From contig CAMFLW010000006.1 of NCBI GenBank assembly GCA_945957575.1, forward strand, positions 1-62,216: DNA of 62,216 nucleotides, read 5' to 3'. The position numbers and the translations under genes were made by a program. The notes under the pieces were generated by a model that made no database searches, was not told the origin of the DNA, and saw only the letters and a program-made list of their open reading frames with translations. Shown here in pieces: positions 25,869 to 34,298 of the stretch. How positions within the stretch are numbered: position 1 is the first letter of the stretch; each line of letters opens with the position of its first letter. The DNA comes from an uncultured Aeromonas sp. (lineage in GTDB: Bacteria > Pseudomonadota > Gammaproteobacteria > Enterobacterales > Aeromonadaceae).

Positions 25869-25894
25869 TAGAAGTGAAGTGAACGGGCCGATAT
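25869..25894 (+). promoter_or_regulatory. Candidate sigma-28 promoter for second chemoreceptor
   Basis: TAGA (25869-25872), a 14-bp spacer and GCCGATAT (25887-25894) match the FliA -10 at 7 of 8 positions. The spacer is one base shorter than ideal. The site lies about 116 bp upstream of the chemoreceptor ATG at 26010. Confidence 0.5.
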
Positions 25895-26009
25895 TCCTGT
25901 ATGCAGAAGCGATATGAAAGCCTTCGACTTTCTGCTTGCAGACTATGCTCTATGTGACCATTCCCGGCGGATTTGCGGGAGTGCAGACTCATTTCAAGGA
26001 AGCCCTCAT

Positions 26010-27650
26010 ATGTTCAAAAACATGTCTATTGGCCAGAAACTGAGCGCCGGATTTGCCATTCTGGCCTTGCTGGTTCTTGGCTTGGCCTGGTTCTCCATCA
26101 GTCAGTTAGCAAAGCTCCATAGTGATACCGAGACCATTACCGGCAATTTGTTGCCTTCTACTCGTCTGGCGAGTCAGATGCATGTCGCCGTGCTGGATGC
26201 GCGCCGTTCAGAGCTGGCCCAGGTAATTGGTGGCCTTAACAAGGATGATCAGGAGGTGAGTGAACGAGCTCTAACCTTCAACAAGGCCAAGCAGGAGTTT
26301 GAGCAGGCCGTCCAAAAATACGGTGCTTTACCTTTCACTACTGGTGAAGAGAAACAGGTTTATGAGCAGGTGGTTGCGGCGGGGGCCAAGTATTTTGCGG
26401 TGCATGACCAGTTGTTAAGTGCCTTTGCTACTGGCGATCTGGAGCGAGTCAGAAGTCTGCGCAAAAACGAAACCCGGGTCGCGCTGGAGGAGGTGGAAGC
26501 AAAATCCTTCCGCCTGCGGGAAATCAATAACGAGATTGCGGCCCAGATGACAAAAGATGTGGAGGCGCTCTACAGCAGTGCCAGAACCATGAGCGTCATT
26601 GTCAGTCTGGTGACGCTGGGTTTTGTTGTGGCAATTGCCTGGCTGCTGACCGGTCAGATCCGCAATCCGGTGATGGCGTTGCTGGAACAGACCCGGCGGG
26701 TCTCCTCTGGTGATCTCACCTCCCGCATCGATATGCAGCAGTTCAACAATGATGAACTGGGAACCCTTGCCAAAGGGTTTGGTGAAATGCAGACCAATCT
26801 GCGCACTCTGGTGAGTGAAGTGTCGGGCTCTGTGGTGCAACTGAGTTCCGCCGCGGAGGAGATCAGCTCTGTTGCCAGCCAGTCAGCCAACAACATGAAT
26901 GCTCAGCAACATGAGCTGAACCAGCTGGCGACGGCGATGAACGAGATGCAAGCTACGGTGCAGGAGGTCTCGCGCAACACCAGCGATGCGGCCAGTGCCG
27001 CCACCTCGGCCAGTGAAACGGCCGAACTTGGTGCGCAAACGGTGAATGACTCCATTCAACGTATTGAACGGGTCGCAGGTGCCATCGAGAGTACCGCGGT
27101 GGTGATACGCCAACTGGGCGATGACAGCCGCAATATCGGTATGGTGCTGGAGGTGATCCGCGGTATTGCTGAACAGACCAATCTGCTGGCATTGAACGCC
27201 GCCATTGAAGCGGCCCGTGCCGGTGAGCAGGGACGGGGGTTTGCGGTGGTGGCCGATGAAGTGCGTACTCTGGCCAAGCGCACTCAGGACTCCACCTCCC
27301 AGATCAATACCATCATTGCCGAGTTGCAGCAGCGTGCCGAACAGGCGGGCAGTACCATGCAACAGAGTCAGGAGCTGATGAACACTACGGTTGCTACCGC
27401 GCGGGAAGCGGGCGAGTCTATCTCCCAGATCAGTGGCTCGGTCAGCAGCATCTCCCACATGAACATCCAGATTGCAACGGCCACCGAAGAGCAGGGAGCT
27501 GTGAGTGAGGAGCTCAACCGTAACGTGGTCAATATCAGCCACGCTTCCGAAGAGGTGGCCGCCGGTGCCACCCAGATGGCTCAGGCGTGCAACGAGCTGA
27601 ACCATCTGGCTACCCAACTGCAAGATATGGTGCGCCGTTTCAGGGTGTAA
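26010..27650 (+). CDS. Methyl-accepting chemotaxis protein, four-helix-bundle sensor type
   Basis: A 546-residue chemoreceptor. TM1 is about 12-32. A periplasmic helical region of about 155 residues looks like a four-helix-bundle sensor (4HB_MCP). TM2 is about 192-212, then HAMP ([23 protein letters not shown]) and the signalling domain with tip [32 protein letters not shown]. The ATG at 26010 is chosen because AAGGA lies 9 nt upstream and [15 protein letters not shown] is a typical receptor opening; the frame continues upstream without support. There is no C-terminal methyltransferase tether. It is a single-gene unit closed by a strong terminator. Confidence 0.9.
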   Translation: MFKNMSIGQKLSAGFAILALLVLGLAWFSISQLAKLHSDTETITGNLLPSTRLASQMHVAVLDARRSELAQVIGGLNKDDQEVSERALTFNKAKQEFEQAVQKYGALPFTTGEEKQVYEQVVAAGAKYFAVHDQLLSAFATGDLERVRSLRKNETRVALEEVEAKSFRLREINNEIAAQMTKDVEALYSSARTMSVIVSLVTLGFVVAIAWLLTGQIRNPVMALLEQTRRVSSGDLTSRIDMQQFNNDELGTLAKGFGEMQTNLRTLVSEVSGSVVQLSSAAEEISSVASQSANNMNAQQHELNQLATAMNEMQATVQEVSRNTSDAASAATSASETAELGAQTVNDSIQRIERVAGAIESTAVVIRQLGDDSRNIGMVLEVIRGIAEQTNLLALNAAIEAARAGEQGRGFAVVADEVRTLAKRTQDSTSQINTIIAELQQRAEQAGSTMQQSQELMNTTVATAREAGESISQISGSVSSISHMNIQIATATEEQGAVSEELNRNVVNISHASEEVAAGATQMAQACNELNHLATQLQDMVRRFRV

Positions 27651-27668
27651 TCCCTCGGTGAGTCAAAC

Positions 27669-27700
27669 AGCCCGATTACCACAAGGTGATCGGGCTTTTT
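27669..27700 (+). terminator. Intrinsic terminator of chemoreceptor gene
   Basis: A 12-bp stem (AGCCCGATTACC 27669-27680 with GGTGATCGGGCT 27685-27696, one G-T pair) and a 4-nt loop are followed by five T. Confidence 0.9.
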
Positions 27701-27807
27701 CTGTTTTGGAGGGGCAGCCGGAGAGGTTCACCGCGAGCGGATGACTTGTCCCGCCGGACGATATTGTGCATGCTGATGGCCCATTTTCCAGGCAGGACTC
27801 TTGCTGT

Positions 27808-28707
27808 ATGAATCTTCGCGATCTCGAATATCTGGTGGCGCTGGATGAGGAAAAACATTTTCGCAAAGCCGCCGAACGCTGCTTTGTCAGTCAACCCACC
27901 CTGAGCGGTCAGCTGCGCAAGCTGGAGGATGAACTCGGGGTCATTCTGATCGAACGTACCTCGCGCAAGGTGCTGTTTACTCCGGCTGGCGATGCCATGG
28001 CCCATCAGGCGCGTCGGGTGCTCAAGGAGGTGCGCGAGCTCAAAAGCATCGGTCAGCACTTCTCCGAGCCGATGTCCGGAGAAATCCATATCGGTTTTAT
28101 TCCGACCGTGGGCCCCTATCTGTTGCCCCGTATTATCCAGACCCTGCGTGAGCGTTTTCCCCAGCTGGAGTTTTACCTCTATGAGGAGCAGACTCAAACC
28201 CTGCTCAAACGGCTGGAAGAGGGGGAGCTGGATTGCGTCATTCTGGCCGAGATGCCTGGGATGGAGGGGTTTGGTTCAATCCAGCTCTATCATGAGCCGA
28301 TGTGGCTGGCGGTGCCTTGCCATCACCCCGAAGCACAGGCCAAACAGGTGCCGCTTGGTAATCTCAAGGGCAAGAAATTGCTGATGCTGGCCGATGGCCA
28401 CTGTTTGCGGGATCAGGCGATGGGATTCTGTTTCGCCGGCGGGATAGGTGAGGATCAACGCTTCAAGGGCACCAGTCTCGAGACCCTGCGCAACATGGTG
28501 GCCGCCGGTAGTGGCATGACTTTGGTGCCAAAGTTGGCCGTACCTGCCGATCATGATGAGGGAGGGGTGAGCTATCGACCTGTGGTTGACCCTGTGCCGG
28601 GGCGTACCATCTCGCTGCTCTATCGCCACTACTCGGTGCGTCGCCCCTGTTTCAACGAGCTGGCCGCCTCGATCGCCACGCTGATGACCAAGCAGTTGGC
28701 CCAATAA
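27808..28707 (+). CDS. oxyR: Hydrogen-peroxide-sensing regulator OxyR
   Basis: OxyR (299 residues), the LysR-family sensor of hydrogen peroxide that activates catalase, peroxiredoxin and related genes. The N-terminus MNLRDLEYLVALDEEKHFRKAAERCFVSQPTLSGQLRKLEDELGV is nearly that of E. coli OxyR. The redox pair is intact in DGHCLRDQAMGFCF (equivalent to Cys199 and Cys208), as is SLETLRNMVAAGSGMTL. The ATG at 27808 is chosen by that match; the open frame starts 14 codons earlier. It is convergent with mrcA across a shared terminator. Catalase or ahpCF genes are not adjacent in this window. Confidence 0.95.
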   Translation: MNLRDLEYLVALDEEKHFRKAAERCFVSQPTLSGQLRKLEDELGVILIERTSRKVLFTPAGDAMAHQARRVLKEVRELKSIGQHFSEPMSGEIHIGFIPTVGPYLLPRIIQTLRERFPQLEFYLYEEQTQTLLKRLEEGELDCVILAEMPGMEGFGSIQLYHEPMWLAVPCHHPEAQAKQVPLGNLKGKKLLMLADGHCLRDQAMGFCFAGGIGEDQRFKGTSLETLRNMVAAGSGMTLVPKLAVPADHDEGGVSYRPVVDPVPGRTISLLYRHYSVRRPCFNELAASIATLMTKQLAQ

Positions 28708-28738
28708 AAAAACCGGCAGCCAAGGCTGCCGGTTTTGC
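28705..28738. terminator. Bidirectional terminator between oxyR and mrcA
   Basis: An 11-bp perfect stem (AACCGGCAGCC 28711-28721 with GGCTGCCGGTT 28724-28734) has a 2-nt nominal loop, an A run on the left and a T run on the right. It serves both convergent genes. Confidence 0.9.
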
Positions 28739-28756
28739 TTCTGCCGCGAGAGCAGC

Positions 28757-31228
28757 TTAGAAGATATCGTCGGTTGAGACAGGCCCTTCTACATCGGGGT
28801 TGTCACCACCGTAGACCTGATTGCCATCCGAGCTCGGTGCTGCGTAGCGGGTCGGTTCGGTCCCTTCCTTGAAGTATTCGTCGGTGCCGCCACTGGTTGC
28901 CAGCAGGCCGGTTTCGCTATCAATCTTCACCGTCATGATCCCCTCGGGAACCGGCATCTTGTGCTCAGGCAGCTTTTTGAGGGCGACTTTCATGAAGTCG
29001 ATCCAGATAGGCTGCGCGGCGCCACCACCAAACTCGGCACGGCCAAGGCCACGCTGGTGGTTGTCAAAACCGATCCATGAGGTAGCAACGATGTCCGGGG
29101 TGTAGCCGGAGAACCAGGCATCCCGCGATTCGTTGGTGGTACCGGTTTTACCGGAGATGTCGTGACGTTTCAGGTCGCGGGCTGCACGCCAGCCGGTACC
29201 ACGCCAGCCGTTGCCACCCCAGATGGCTGTGCTCAGGGTGTCGGTGATCAGGAACGCACTCTGGGCACTGATGGTATGCGGGGCAATGGTTGGCGCGAGA
29301 GGGGTCTGCGTGCCATCTTGTGCGGCTCCATCAACAGTTGGCACCGGCAGTGTGCTCTGCTCGGGTGCGGCCTGCTGTTCGCAGGTGGTGCAAGCAATAG
29401 CAGGATTGGCCTGATAGAGGGTGTTCTCCAGACTGTCGGTCACTTTGTCGATGAAGTATGGGGTCACCAGGAAGCCACCGTTGGCCAGTACCGAGTAACC
29501 ACGCACTACCTCGAGGGGGGTGAATTCGGCAGCACCCAGCGCCAGCGACTCATGGGGAGAGATGAAGTCGCGGGGGAAGCCAAAGCGGGTCAGACCGTCG
29601 ATATAGGTATCCAGACCGATGGCGCGCATCAGTCGAACCGACATCACGTTCTTGGACTTGGCCAGACCCAGACGCAGCGGGGTGGGGCCATCATAAACGG
29701 CCGGGGAGTTCTTGGGCTGCCACATGGGCCCTTTTGACGGATCCCACTGGTTGATCGGCGCATCGTTGATGAGCGACGCCAGGGTATAGCCATGCTCCAG
29801 CGCGGTCGCATAGAGGAAAGGCTTGATATTGGAACCGATCTGGCGACGCGCCTGATCGACTCGGTTGAATTTGGAGAGTTCGAAGCTGAAACCACCGACC
29901 AGTGCTTCCAGAGCCCCATTTTTCGGGTTCATGGCAACCAGCGCGGCGTTCACATCCGGGATTTGGGCCAGCAGCAACTCTTCGCCCTCTTCCCGCACCC
30001 AGATCTGGGCGCCGACTTTCAGCACATCGCGCGCCGATTTCGGGGCATAGCTCTGACGGTCGTCGGTAATAAAGGAGCGGGCCCATTTAATGCCGTTCCA
30101 GCCGAGCTCTGCTTCCTTGCCATTTTTCAGTACCAGCGTGGCGCTGCGATCACCGAGCTTGGTCACGACTGCCGCCATCAGCGGATCATAAGTGGGCTGC
30201 TTGCCAAGGTGAGCGACGATCTGCTCGTAATCCCAGGCTGTCTCGCCAGCCTTCCACAACTGAGCCGTCGGGCCGCGATAGCCGTGGCGCATGTCATAGG
30301 CAAAAACGCCATCCAGCAGTGCCTGTCTTGCTGCCCGCTGACGTTCGGCAGAGACGGTCGTGTAGACGTGCAGGCCCATGGTGTAGGCATCTTCACCAAA
30401 CTGCTCGACCATCTTCTGACGCACCATTTCCCCCAGATAGGGTGCGTGCAGGGTCACTTCGGCGCCGTGAAAACGGGCCTTGATCGGCATTTTGGACGCT
30501 TCGTCAAACTGGGCCTGGGTTATCTTGCCAGTTTCCAGCATCCGGCCCAGCACCACGTTGCGGCGAGCAAAGGCGCGCTCGGGGGAGCGGATGGGGTTGA
30601 GCATGGAGGGGGCTTTCGGCAGACCCGCAATGATGGCGATCTCGTCCAGTCCCAGATCCTTGACCTCTTTACCAAAGTAAACCTGTGCCGCAGCACCGAT
30701 CCCGAAGGAGCGATAACCGAGGGGGATTTTGTTGAGGTAGAGTTCGAGGATCTCGTCTTTTGAGAGATTCTGCTCGATCCGCCAGGCCAGGAAGACCTCC
30801 TTGATCTTGCGGATGATGGTCTTCTCATTGCTCAGGAAAAAGTTGCGGGCAACCTGCTGGGTGATGGTACTGGCCCCCTGACGGGCATGGCCGGAAACAG
30901 CCCAGACGGATGCTGCTCGAATGATACCAATCGGGTCAATACCCGGGTGCTCATAGAAACGTGCATCTTCGGTCGCCAGTACGGCATCGATCATGGGTTG
31001 CGGAATTTCGTCCAGACGCAGCGGAATGCGACGAATTTCGCCATATTGGGCGATCAACTCCCCATCCCGGCTGTAAACCCGCATCGGGGTTGCCAGCTTG
31101 ACGTCACGCAGTGCGGTGACATCGGGCAGTTGGGGTTTGATATAGAAGTAGATACCGATGAGGCTGGCAACACCCAGCACTGCACCCAGCATCATGACAA
31201 TAAACAGGCGAACGAGCCATTTCAGCAT
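28757..31228 (-). CDS. mrcA: Penicillin-binding protein 1A
   Basis: PBP1A (823 residues), the bifunctional inner-membrane enzyme that polymerises glycan strands and cross-links peptides. An N-terminal anchor (about 5-28) is followed by the GT51 transglycosylase with the catalytic Glu in TEDARFYEHPG (about 85) and QGASTITQQVARN. An OB-like insert comes next, then the transpeptidase with SNIKP (serine nucleophile), SKN and SGKTGTTNE. The acidic tail is disordered. The ATG at 31228 (MLKWLVRLF) matches the family; five more codons are open upstream. It is divergent from pilM, the classic gammaproteobacterial arrangement ponA/mrcA-pilMNOPQ. Confidence 0.95.
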   Translation of the reverse strand: MLKWLVRLFIVMMLGAVLGVASLIGIYFYIKPQLPDVTALRDVKLATPMRVYSRDGELIAQYGEIRRIPLRLDEIPQPMIDAVLATEDARFYEHPGIDPIGIIRAASVWAVSGHARQGASTITQQVARNFFLSNEKTIIRKIKEVFLAWRIEQNLSKDEILELYLNKIPLGYRSFGIGAAAQVYFGKEVKDLGLDEIAIIAGLPKAPSMLNPIRSPERAFARRNVVLGRMLETGKITQAQFDEASKMPIKARFHGAEVTLHAPYLGEMVRQKMVEQFGEDAYTMGLHVYTTVSAERQRAARQALLDGVFAYDMRHGYRGPTAQLWKAGETAWDYEQIVAHLGKQPTYDPLMAAVVTKLGDRSATLVLKNGKEAELGWNGIKWARSFITDDRQSYAPKSARDVLKVGAQIWVREEGEELLLAQIPDVNAALVAMNPKNGALEALVGGFSFELSKFNRVDQARRQIGSNIKPFLYATALEHGYTLASLINDAPINQWDPSKGPMWQPKNSPAVYDGPTPLRLGLAKSKNVMSVRLMRAIGLDTYIDGLTRFGFPRDFISPHESLALGAAEFTPLEVVRGYSVLANGGFLVTPYFIDKVTDSLENTLYQANPAIACTTCEQQAAPEQSTLPVPTVDGAAQDGTQTPLAPTIAPHTISAQSAFLITDTLSTAIWGGNGWRGTGWRAARDLKRHDISGKTGTTNESRDAWFSGYTPDIVATSWIGFDNHQRGLGRAEFGGGAAQPIWIDFMKVALKKLPEHKMPVPEGIMTVKIDSETGLLATSGGTDEYFKEGTEPTRYAAPSSDGNQVYGGDNPDVEGPVSTDDIF

Positions 31229-31528
31229 GTGAAGAACTACCAATCGTCTTAAAATTAGCCAACGGGCGCAGAGTATAGCCCTTTTGCCATCTGGAATTCG
31301 AGGTTTTCCTGTGGCGATCCACCCACCTCAAACGGATGCGAGAGGTTAGCATTACGGGGAGCAATAACCAAGGAACCCCCTTTATCTCAAGAAAGCGAGG
31401 TGGGTCACTTTTCGGTATAAACTTTATGACATTGATAGTTAGAGCATTTAGGATGGATCAAGCTCTCATCTGACAGAGTGTCCTACACTCAATTCAGGAA
31501 TAAAACCCAATAACGCATGGATGTGTAT
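31229..31528. other. Divergent mrcA-pilM promoter region
   Basis: About 300 bp between the two divergent genes. It contains AT-rich stretches around 31410-31500 (for example TATAAACTTTATG) suited to promoters in either direction. I see no clear regulator box and no open frame with coding character. Confidence 0.45.
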
Positions 31529-32590
31529 ATGTTTGGGCTATTTAATAAGGGATCCCTCCTCCCCCTGGTGGGCATTGATTTCGGCAGTCAGACCATCAAG
31601 GCAGTCAGGCTCAGTGGCCGTCCCGGCAAGCTGCATATTGAATCGGTTGCCGAGGTGGCCACCCCGAAAGGTACGCTGGTTGACTACCAGCTGCAGGATA
31701 TCGAGCGGGTCAGCCCGTCTTTGAAAACCCTCAAGCGCCTTATTCAAGGCCACAGCGACTATGCCGCGACCGCGGTGACTGGCTCGAATGTGATCACCAA
31801 GGTGATCCAGATAGATGCCCGCCTCGGTGACAAGGAGCTGGAGAGTCAGGTGCAACTTGAGGCTGAGCAGATCATTCCCTTCCCCCTCGATGAGGTCAGC
31901 CTCGATTTTGAGGTACTGGGTACCAGTACCAATGAGGATCGTCAGGATGTCTTGTTGAGCGCAGCCCGTACCGAGAGCGTCAATGGTCGGGTCAGCGCTC
32001 TCGCTGAGGCAGGGATTGCCGTCAAGGTAGTGGATGTGGGCGCCCATGCCCTGGGTCGGGCCGTAGTGGCTTGTCTGCCCGAATTGCAGGAGAGTGAGCG
32101 ACCAATCGGGGTGATCGATATCGGTGCCAGTGCCATGACCTTCGCTGCCTTGGTCAAAGGAGAAGTGATCTACTCTCGCTTGCAGAATTTCGGCGGTGAT
32201 CAATATAGCCAAGCCATCTCATCTTTTTATGGCATGACCCTCGATGAAGCAGAGCAAGCCAAGACCAAAGGCACCTTGCCTGTTGACCATGAGCTGGATG
32301 TGCTGATGCCCCATATCAACTCGCTGTTGCAACAGGTGCGGCGCAATATCCAGCTGTTTTGCAGCTCGTCAGGCTATCGCGATATAGCCAAGTTGGTACT
32401 GACCGGGGGAGGCAGCTTGCTGCCTGGCTTGTTGGTACAAGTAAAAGAAGAGGCCAACTGTGAGGTGTATCATCCGGATTTGTTCTCCCTGTTCGGCAAA
32501 CCGAAAGGGGAGGCGGAGTTGGTACATGGCGCTAAATATATGACGGCATTCGGGTTGGCTCTGAGGAGTTTTACACCATGTCAAATATAA
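31529..32590 (+). CDS. pilM: Type IV pilus inner-membrane platform protein PilM
   Basis: PilM (353 residues), a cytoplasmic actin-like ATPase-fold protein. It binds the N-terminal tail of PilN and links the pilus motor to the PilNOP subcomplex. The nucleotide-binding phosphate loops are visible (VGIDFGSQTIKAVRL near the N-terminus, IGVIDIGASAMTF, and LVLTGGGSLLPGL). The ATG at 31529 (MFGLFNKGS) matches the family opening; an ATG four codons upstream is also possible, and neither has a strong ribosome site. It overlaps pilN by 13 bp. It is the first gene of pilMNOPQ, in Aeromonas equivalent to the Tap-type IV pilus assembly set. Confidence 0.92.
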   Translation: MFGLFNKGSLLPLVGIDFGSQTIKAVRLSGRPGKLHIESVAEVATPKGTLVDYQLQDIERVSPSLKTLKRLIQGHSDYAATAVTGSNVITKVIQIDARLGDKELESQVQLEAEQIIPFPLDEVSLDFEVLGTSTNEDRQDVLLSAARTESVNGRVSALAEAGIAVKVVDVGAHALGRAVVACLPELQESERPIGVIDIGASAMTFAALVKGEVIYSRLQNFGGDQYSQAISSFYGMTLDEAEQAKTKGTLPVDHELDVLMPHINSLLQQVRRNIQLFCSSSGYRDIAKLVLTGGGSLLPGLLVQVKEEANCEVYHPDLFSLFGKPKGEAELVHGAKYMTAFGLALRSFTPCQI

Positions 32591-33156
32591 ACCTTCTGCC
32601 CTGGCGTGAGGCCCGGGCTCAGCGGCAAAAGAAACAGTTCGGGGCCTTGCTGGGGATTTTTGTGCTGGCCACTGTCGCGCTGGGATTTTTTGCCAACTGG
32701 CTGGTCGATCACCAGATTGCTGCCCAGCAGCAACGCAACCAGCGGCTGGTTCAGGAGATGACCATTCTTGATGCTCAACTGGGGGAGATCCGTTTGCTCA
32801 AAGAGCGTCGCAAGGAGTTGATTGACCGGATGCAGCTCATCGAGCAGTTGCAGATGCTCCGCAATGTGCCCGTCCGCCTCTTCAATCAACTGCCTTTACT
32901 GGTGCCTAATGGGGTTTACCTCAATACTCTCTCGATGCAGAACAATATTATTGATGTAAACGGCAAGACTGAAGCCTATGGACGAGTGGCCAGCATGATG
33001 CGGCGGATCGATGGTTCTGGCTGGTTGGGTCAGTCGAAAATAAGTACCATTTTTGCAGCAGAGGTTGCACCGGTATTGTTGAGTCAATTCTCGATGATGT
33101 TCCAGATCAACAATAATACCGCGGCTACAGGGAATGTGGCCAAGGAGCAAAAATGA
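32578..33156 (+). CDS. pilN: Type IV pilus assembly protein PilN
   Basis: PilN (192 residues), a bitopic inner-membrane protein. The short cytoplasmic tail carries the PilM-binding motif MSNINLLPWREARAQRQKKQF. One transmembrane helix (about 22-42) and a periplasmic coiled coil follow (QQRNQRLVQEMTILDAQLGEIRLLKERRKELIDRMQLIEQL), then a ferredoxin-like domain that pairs with PilO. The ATG overlaps the end of pilM, and the stop overlaps the pilO start as ATGA. It is needed to align the pilus machine across the periplasm. Confidence 0.93.
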   Translation: MSNINLLPWREARAQRQKKQFGALLGIFVLATVALGFFANWLVDHQIAAQQQRNQRLVQEMTILDAQLGEIRLLKERRKELIDRMQLIEQLQMLRNVPVRLFNQLPLLVPNGVYLNTLSMQNNIIDVNGKTEAYGRVASMMRRIDGSGWLGQSKISTIFAAEVAPVLLSQFSMMFQINNNTAATGNVAKEQK

Positions 33157-33749
33157 ACCTTCAGCAACTCAACGAGTTGGATATCAATGACATAGCAAGC
33201 TGGCCAAAATGGGCAAAGGGGCTCTTCATTCTTTTCTGCTGTGTATTGACCGGTGGTGCCATCTACTACTATGTGATTGCCAATTCCCTGACCAACTTGA
33301 CTCAGGAAGTAGGAAAGGAGACCGAGCTGAAAGCCCAGTTTGAAAGCAAGGCTATGCTGGCTGCCAATTTGGGGGCATACAAGGCGCAAATGGTTCAACT
33401 CGAGCAACTGGTCGATACCCAACTCAAGCAATTGCCCAATACTCATGAAGTTGCCGGTCTGCTGGACGATATCAGCTTTATTGCCACCGACAACGGTCTG
33501 AAACTGAACCGAATTAACTGGGAGCCCGAGGTCAAGCACGAGTTTTCGACCGAACTGCCGATGCGTATCGAAGTAGTAGGTACTTACCATGAAATTGGCA
33601 AGTTCACGGCTGACATGGCGGCCTTGCCCCGTATCGTCATCCTCGATTCCTTCACTTTGGGTCAAACTAAGGATGCAGGAGATCTGATTTCGATGTCGAT
33701 GCTGGCCAAGACTTACAAATACAACGGTAAAACAGTGGAGCCGAAATAA
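33153..33749 (+). CDS. pilO: Type IV pilus assembly protein PilO
   Basis: PilO (198 residues) heterodimerises with PilN in the periplasm and contacts PilP. A short cytoplasmic N-terminus is followed by one transmembrane helix (about 25-47), a coiled coil (NLTQEVGKETELKAQFESKA) and a C-terminal ferredoxin-like domain (EVVGTYHEIGKFTADMAALPRIVILDSF), which is characteristic of the family. It starts with the ATGA overlap with pilN and ends in TAATG, sharing one base with the pilP start, so the four genes are tightly coupled in translation. Confidence 0.93.
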   Translation: MNLQQLNELDINDIASWPKWAKGLFILFCCVLTGGAIYYYVIANSLTNLTQEVGKETELKAQFESKAMLAANLGAYKAQMVQLEQLVDTQLKQLPNTHEVAGLLDDISFIATDNGLKLNRINWEPEVKHEFSTELPMRIEVVGTYHEIGKFTADMAALPRIVILDSFTLGQTKDAGDLISMSMLAKTYKYNGKTVEPK

Positions 33750-34282
33750 TGAGACGCATCTGCTGGTTGTTGCCTGCCCTATTGCTGGCGGCCTGTAATG
33801 GCCAGGAGGACATGGATACTTATGTCGCCCAGACCAAAGCAAAACCGCCCATACCTATCGAGCCATTGCCCGAGCTGAAGCCTTTTGCCCCCATGCAATA
33901 CCAGCAGCGCGAGTTACGCAGCCCCTTCATGACTCCCCAGCCTGAGGCGAAGGTCGGGAGCGCAAATACTGCCAAAAATTTGCCGGATTGTGCTCAAACC
34001 CTGATGGAGCGTGAGAAAGAGGTGCTGGAAAATTATTCGCTGGCCAGCCTGTCGATGCATGGCTCTTTGGGTAAGGCGGGTCAGTTGTGGGCCCTCATCA
34101 GTACCCCGGATGGCAAATCGATGCGGGTTGGGCTCAACCAGCATATGGGGCTCGATCAAGGGCGGGTCATCAAGATCACTGACACTGCCGTGGATTTGCT
34201 GGAAACCATCCCGGACGGGAAGGGGTGCTGGGTAACAAGAGAGACCCAGTTGGCGATGGCCAATGTGCAAGAAAAACAATAA
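33749..34282 (+). CDS. pilP: Type IV pilus lipoprotein PilP
   Basis: PilP (177 residues), an inner-membrane lipoprotein bridging PilNO to the PilQ secretin. The lipoprotein signal is clear (MRRICWLLPALLLAAC, lipidated Cys16). A flexible proline-rich linker (PPIPIEPLPELKPFAPM) leads to a C-terminal beta-sandwich (about 90-170: LASLSMHGSLGKAGQLWALISTPDGKSMRVGLNQHMGLDQGRV). The start shares a base with the pilO stop. pilQ follows 16 bp downstream. Confidence 0.93.
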   Translation: MRRICWLLPALLLAACNGQEDMDTYVAQTKAKPPIPIEPLPELKPFAPMQYQQRELRSPFMTPQPEAKVGSANTAKNLPDCAQTLMEREKEVLENYSLASLSMHGSLGKAGQLWALISTPDGKSMRVGLNQHMGLDQGRVIKITDTAVDLLETIPDGKGCWVTRETQLAMANVQEKQ

Positions 34283-34298
34283 TCAGGGACGAACAGCA

